From: Cymbidium sinense
Taxonomy: Eukaryota > Streptophyta > Magnoliopsida > Asparagales > Orchidaceae
Direction: 5' to 3'
DNA length: 64,000 bases
Assembly (NCBI GenBank): GCA_021442155.1
Contig: CM038222.1
Span: 112,471,121 to 112,535,120 of the forward strand
Part shown: piece by piece, positions 61,869 to 64,000 of the stretch
Numbering within the stretch: position 1 is the first letter of the stretch
How the letters are laid out: every line of letters starts with the position of its first letter
Made by a program: the position numbers and the translations under genes
Notes under the pieces: generated by a model
Databases searched by the model: none
Told to the model about the DNA's origin: nothing
Seen by the model: the letters and a program-made list of their open reading frames with translations, nothing else

Positions 61869-62512
61869 TCATGATTTATTCTCGGGGAGATCGTCACTAA
61901 GCGAAGAATCAGCAGGAAGTGGTTGTGCTGCTAAGAAATCTGCTAATGCTTGCCCCTTTACCACATGGAGAGGTACGAAGGTGATATCAAATTGTGAGAG
62001 AATCATAGACCATCGTGCCAAACATTTGGATAGCATTGGTTGTGTCATGAGGTACTGCAGTGGATTGGTTATGGAGATTAAGTTCACCTTATGAGAAAGC
62101 ATGTAGTGTTATAGCTTCTGAGATATAAAGATCAAAGCTAGGCAATATTTCTCAATAGGTGGATAGTTTGCTTCAGTAGGAATCAGATGGCAGCTAACAT
62201 AGTAGAAAGTGGTATCCTTCCCTTCCCTGTTGGCATGGGCCAATAGAGTTTTGAGAGAGTCGTCCAATGCAGCAGTGTAGAGAATGAGTGGCCTGCCCAG
62301 GATAGGGGCTACTAGAACTGATGGCTTCACCAAATAATGCTTGATATCTTCAAAGGCATGCTGACACTTGTCATCCCACTTGAACTTGGCATCCTTTTTG
62401 ACAAGTGCTGAGAATGGCTTGCATCTCCCTGATAGGTTTGAGTAAAGCATCTTAGATATGTCAGCCGTCTTTCAAAGGATCTGAGTTGAGTTAAACTCTT
62501 AGGAGGTGGCAT
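61869..62512 (-). pseudogene. Tat RNase H / RT connection region
   Basis: At 62512-62327 and 62450-62109: CKPFSALVKKDAKFKWDDKC, AFEDIKHYLVKPSVLVAPI, LILYTAALDDSLKTLLA and YPPIEKYCLALIF (RNase H start). At 62102-61869: LSKCLARWSMILSQFDITF and VKGQALADFLAAQPLP, the typical end of this domain and lead-in to the second RNase H. Adjacent segments are in different frames. Confidence 0.9.
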
Positions 62513-63200
62513 TTCTAAGATTATTTTAATCTTTTCAGGATCTATTTCTATTCCTCAGTGTCGAACAACAAACTTAAGGAATTTACCTGAAGCTACTCCA
62601 AATGCACACTTCAGGGGATTCATTTTGAGGTTATATTATCTTAACTATTCAAAAACTACTCTCAAGTCAAAGAGGTGGTCTTCCTTTTCTCTACTCTTGA
62701 CTACTAGATCATTAACGTAGCACTTAACCTGATGATGAATGAGTTCATTAAAGATCTGAGTCATGGCCCATTGGTATGTAGCACCAGCATTTTTAAGGCT
62801 GAAAGGCATGACCCTATAATAGAACATTCCAATTAGGGTTCAAAAGTAGTGTTTCTTTCATCTTCAGGAGACATCTTCATTTGGTTATAGCCAGATGACC
62901 CATCCATGAAAGAGAAGACTTCATGATATGAGGTGATGTCCATCATTAATTCTAGTATATGAAGAGGAAACTCATCCTTAAGACATGTCTTGTTTAAGTC
63001 CCTGAAATCGATGCATATGCAATATTGGCCATTTTTCTTCTTAACTAGTATGAAATTGGCTAACCAGGTATGATATTTTTCATCCCTGATAAAACCAACA
63101 TCGATTAGTTTCTTGACTTCAAAAATGATCTGTTGTTCGAGTTCTAATCCCTTGCGTCTAGGAGCTTGCTTGATAGAAGTAGCGTTAGGATCTATTGCTA
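62513..63200 (-). pseudogene. Tat reverse transcriptase, frame-broken
   Basis: From about 63160 the minus strand reads EVKKLIDVGFIRDEKYHTWL, NFILVKKKNGQ, CIDFRDLNKTC, FSFMDGSSGYNQMKM (first catalytic Asp present) and then a stop after NTTFEP. At 62827-62645 it resumes FYYRVMPFSLKNAGATYQWAM and KCYVNDLVVKS, where the catalytic YVDD has become YVND. The thumb follows to about 62513. Loss of one of the paired aspartates plus stops rules out activity. Confidence 0.92.
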
Positions 63201-64000
63201 GCTTGTGGACTGCTATGTCAGGAGATAATCTATGAATTTTTTCATAACTCTATGTGAAGCAGTCTTTAAACTCAGTCAATGGCCTAACTAAGTCATTGGT
63301 TTCTTCTTAATTCAGCAATGAATTGATGTACATCGGGCGTGAATTTTCTTCCATCCCGAGGTTGATTTCTTTAAGCTTGTCAATTGTTGAATGGATCCCC
63401 TCTTTAAATTATGGTGGTGTGTCTTTGATTTGGAGATCATCTGGTTCATCTGAGATTTTTAAACATACATTCTCATGAGAGTTGGTGTTGTGTGAAAGAA
63501 CCTATCAGACTCTAAATGACTGGCAACAACTAAGCAGTAATCATCATCATCGACTGGGCCCACTATACCGAATCCTAGTCCTTCTCTTGATTGTGCTTCC
63601 CTACCTGTATTGTTCCATATCTTTTCAAAATACTCTGACATGTGCTTGGACCATGTATGAGAAACTAAACCTTTTATGTATAAGATTATGAACACAAGGC
63701 GAGTAAAAGTCAAATGGTAATTCTATTAATTCTTTAAATGTATCATCCTCAAGTTCAACATCAACTTCAGGACTTGAGGATGATGATCCCAAAAAGAATC
63801 TCTTCAGCTTCATATCATTGGAAGACTTAGGGGCTTCCTTAACTACTAAACCTTTAACTTTTTGAGTTAAAAGTAGGTTAGTGCTAAGGTTCCTAGTTGT
63901 TGCCTAATAGTTTCACATAAACCTGATTCAAATATTTTTCTTTGTCTGGAGGCCCGGTCTTCATCTCTATATGGATCGAAAGTCACCTCCAATGGAACTG
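63201..64000 (-). pseudogene. Tat protease-RT linker, continues past window edge
   Basis: Minus-strand sequence at about 63290-63200 reads SYEKIHRLSPDIAVHKLAIDPNA, the conserved lead-in to Tat RT (SY.DMPGL.P.IV.H.L.I). Further frames at 63713-63459 (GFGIVGPVDDDDYCLV) and 63813-63625 (FLGSSSSSPEVDVELEDD, acidic) fit the low-complexity linker. Protease, gag and the 5' LTR would lie beyond 64000. Confidence 0.75.

Overview
This is gene-poor, AT-rich nuclear DNA from a flowering plant. The evidence is plant-type transposons throughout: L1- and RTE-clade LINEs, Ty3/gypsy elements of the Tat (Ogre/Retand-like) lineage with an extra RNase H, and a plant mobile domain ORF. There is also one spliced gene with canonical GT-AG introns. 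A monocot such as a palm would fit, but the sequence does not prove it. I see no bacterial-style operon, CRISPR array, rRNA or tRNA gene.

Layout. 0-9.4 kb: a degenerate LTR fragment, a long (TA)n tract, a decayed antisense L1 LINE, the only convincing host gene (4339-6146, three exons, 188 aa, unknown function), then two more L1 remnants and another LTR scrap. 10.2-14.0 kb: pieces of one LTR family in opposite orientations, forming a large imperfect inverted repeat, then a 104-105 bp minisatellite. 14.0-20.0 kb: a plus-strand Tat element, with a shortened LTR followed by degenerate gag and protease. 20.3-22.0 kb: a degenerate plant mobile domain ORF in the position where pol would be expected. 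23.4-25.2 kb: a cluster of small palindromic motifs and a minisatellite of alternating 66- and 61-bp units, then an LTR-like promoter. 25.9-31.8 kb: a plus-strand RTE LINE split by a second, minus-strand RTE copy; both insertions still show 17-bp target duplications. 33.7-35.2 kb: a tandem duplication seeded next to TA microsatellites.

The right half (35.2-64.0 kb) is a nest of one unusual LTR family. An LTR copy (35.2-41.6 kb) is interrupted by a minus-strand Tat element (41,639 to beyond the window end). Its 3' LTR (about 7.8 kb net) is in turn interrupted by a complete 8,009-bp LTR (43,976-51,984) flanked by a near-perfect 5-bp duplication. Upstream of that 3' LTR, in the element's own direction, lie a repeat-rich 3' region (57.5-60.0 kb) and a broken pol (60.0-64.0 kb) holding integrase, the Tat-specific second RNase H, RNase H and reverse transcriptase.

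Almost all coding capacity outside the host gene is dead: frames are broken and catalytic residues are replaced. The most notable result is the approximately 8-kb LTR family, with conserved internal hairpins and a TATA-like site. Next are the gag-protease-mobile-domain arrangement and the dated order of nested insertions.
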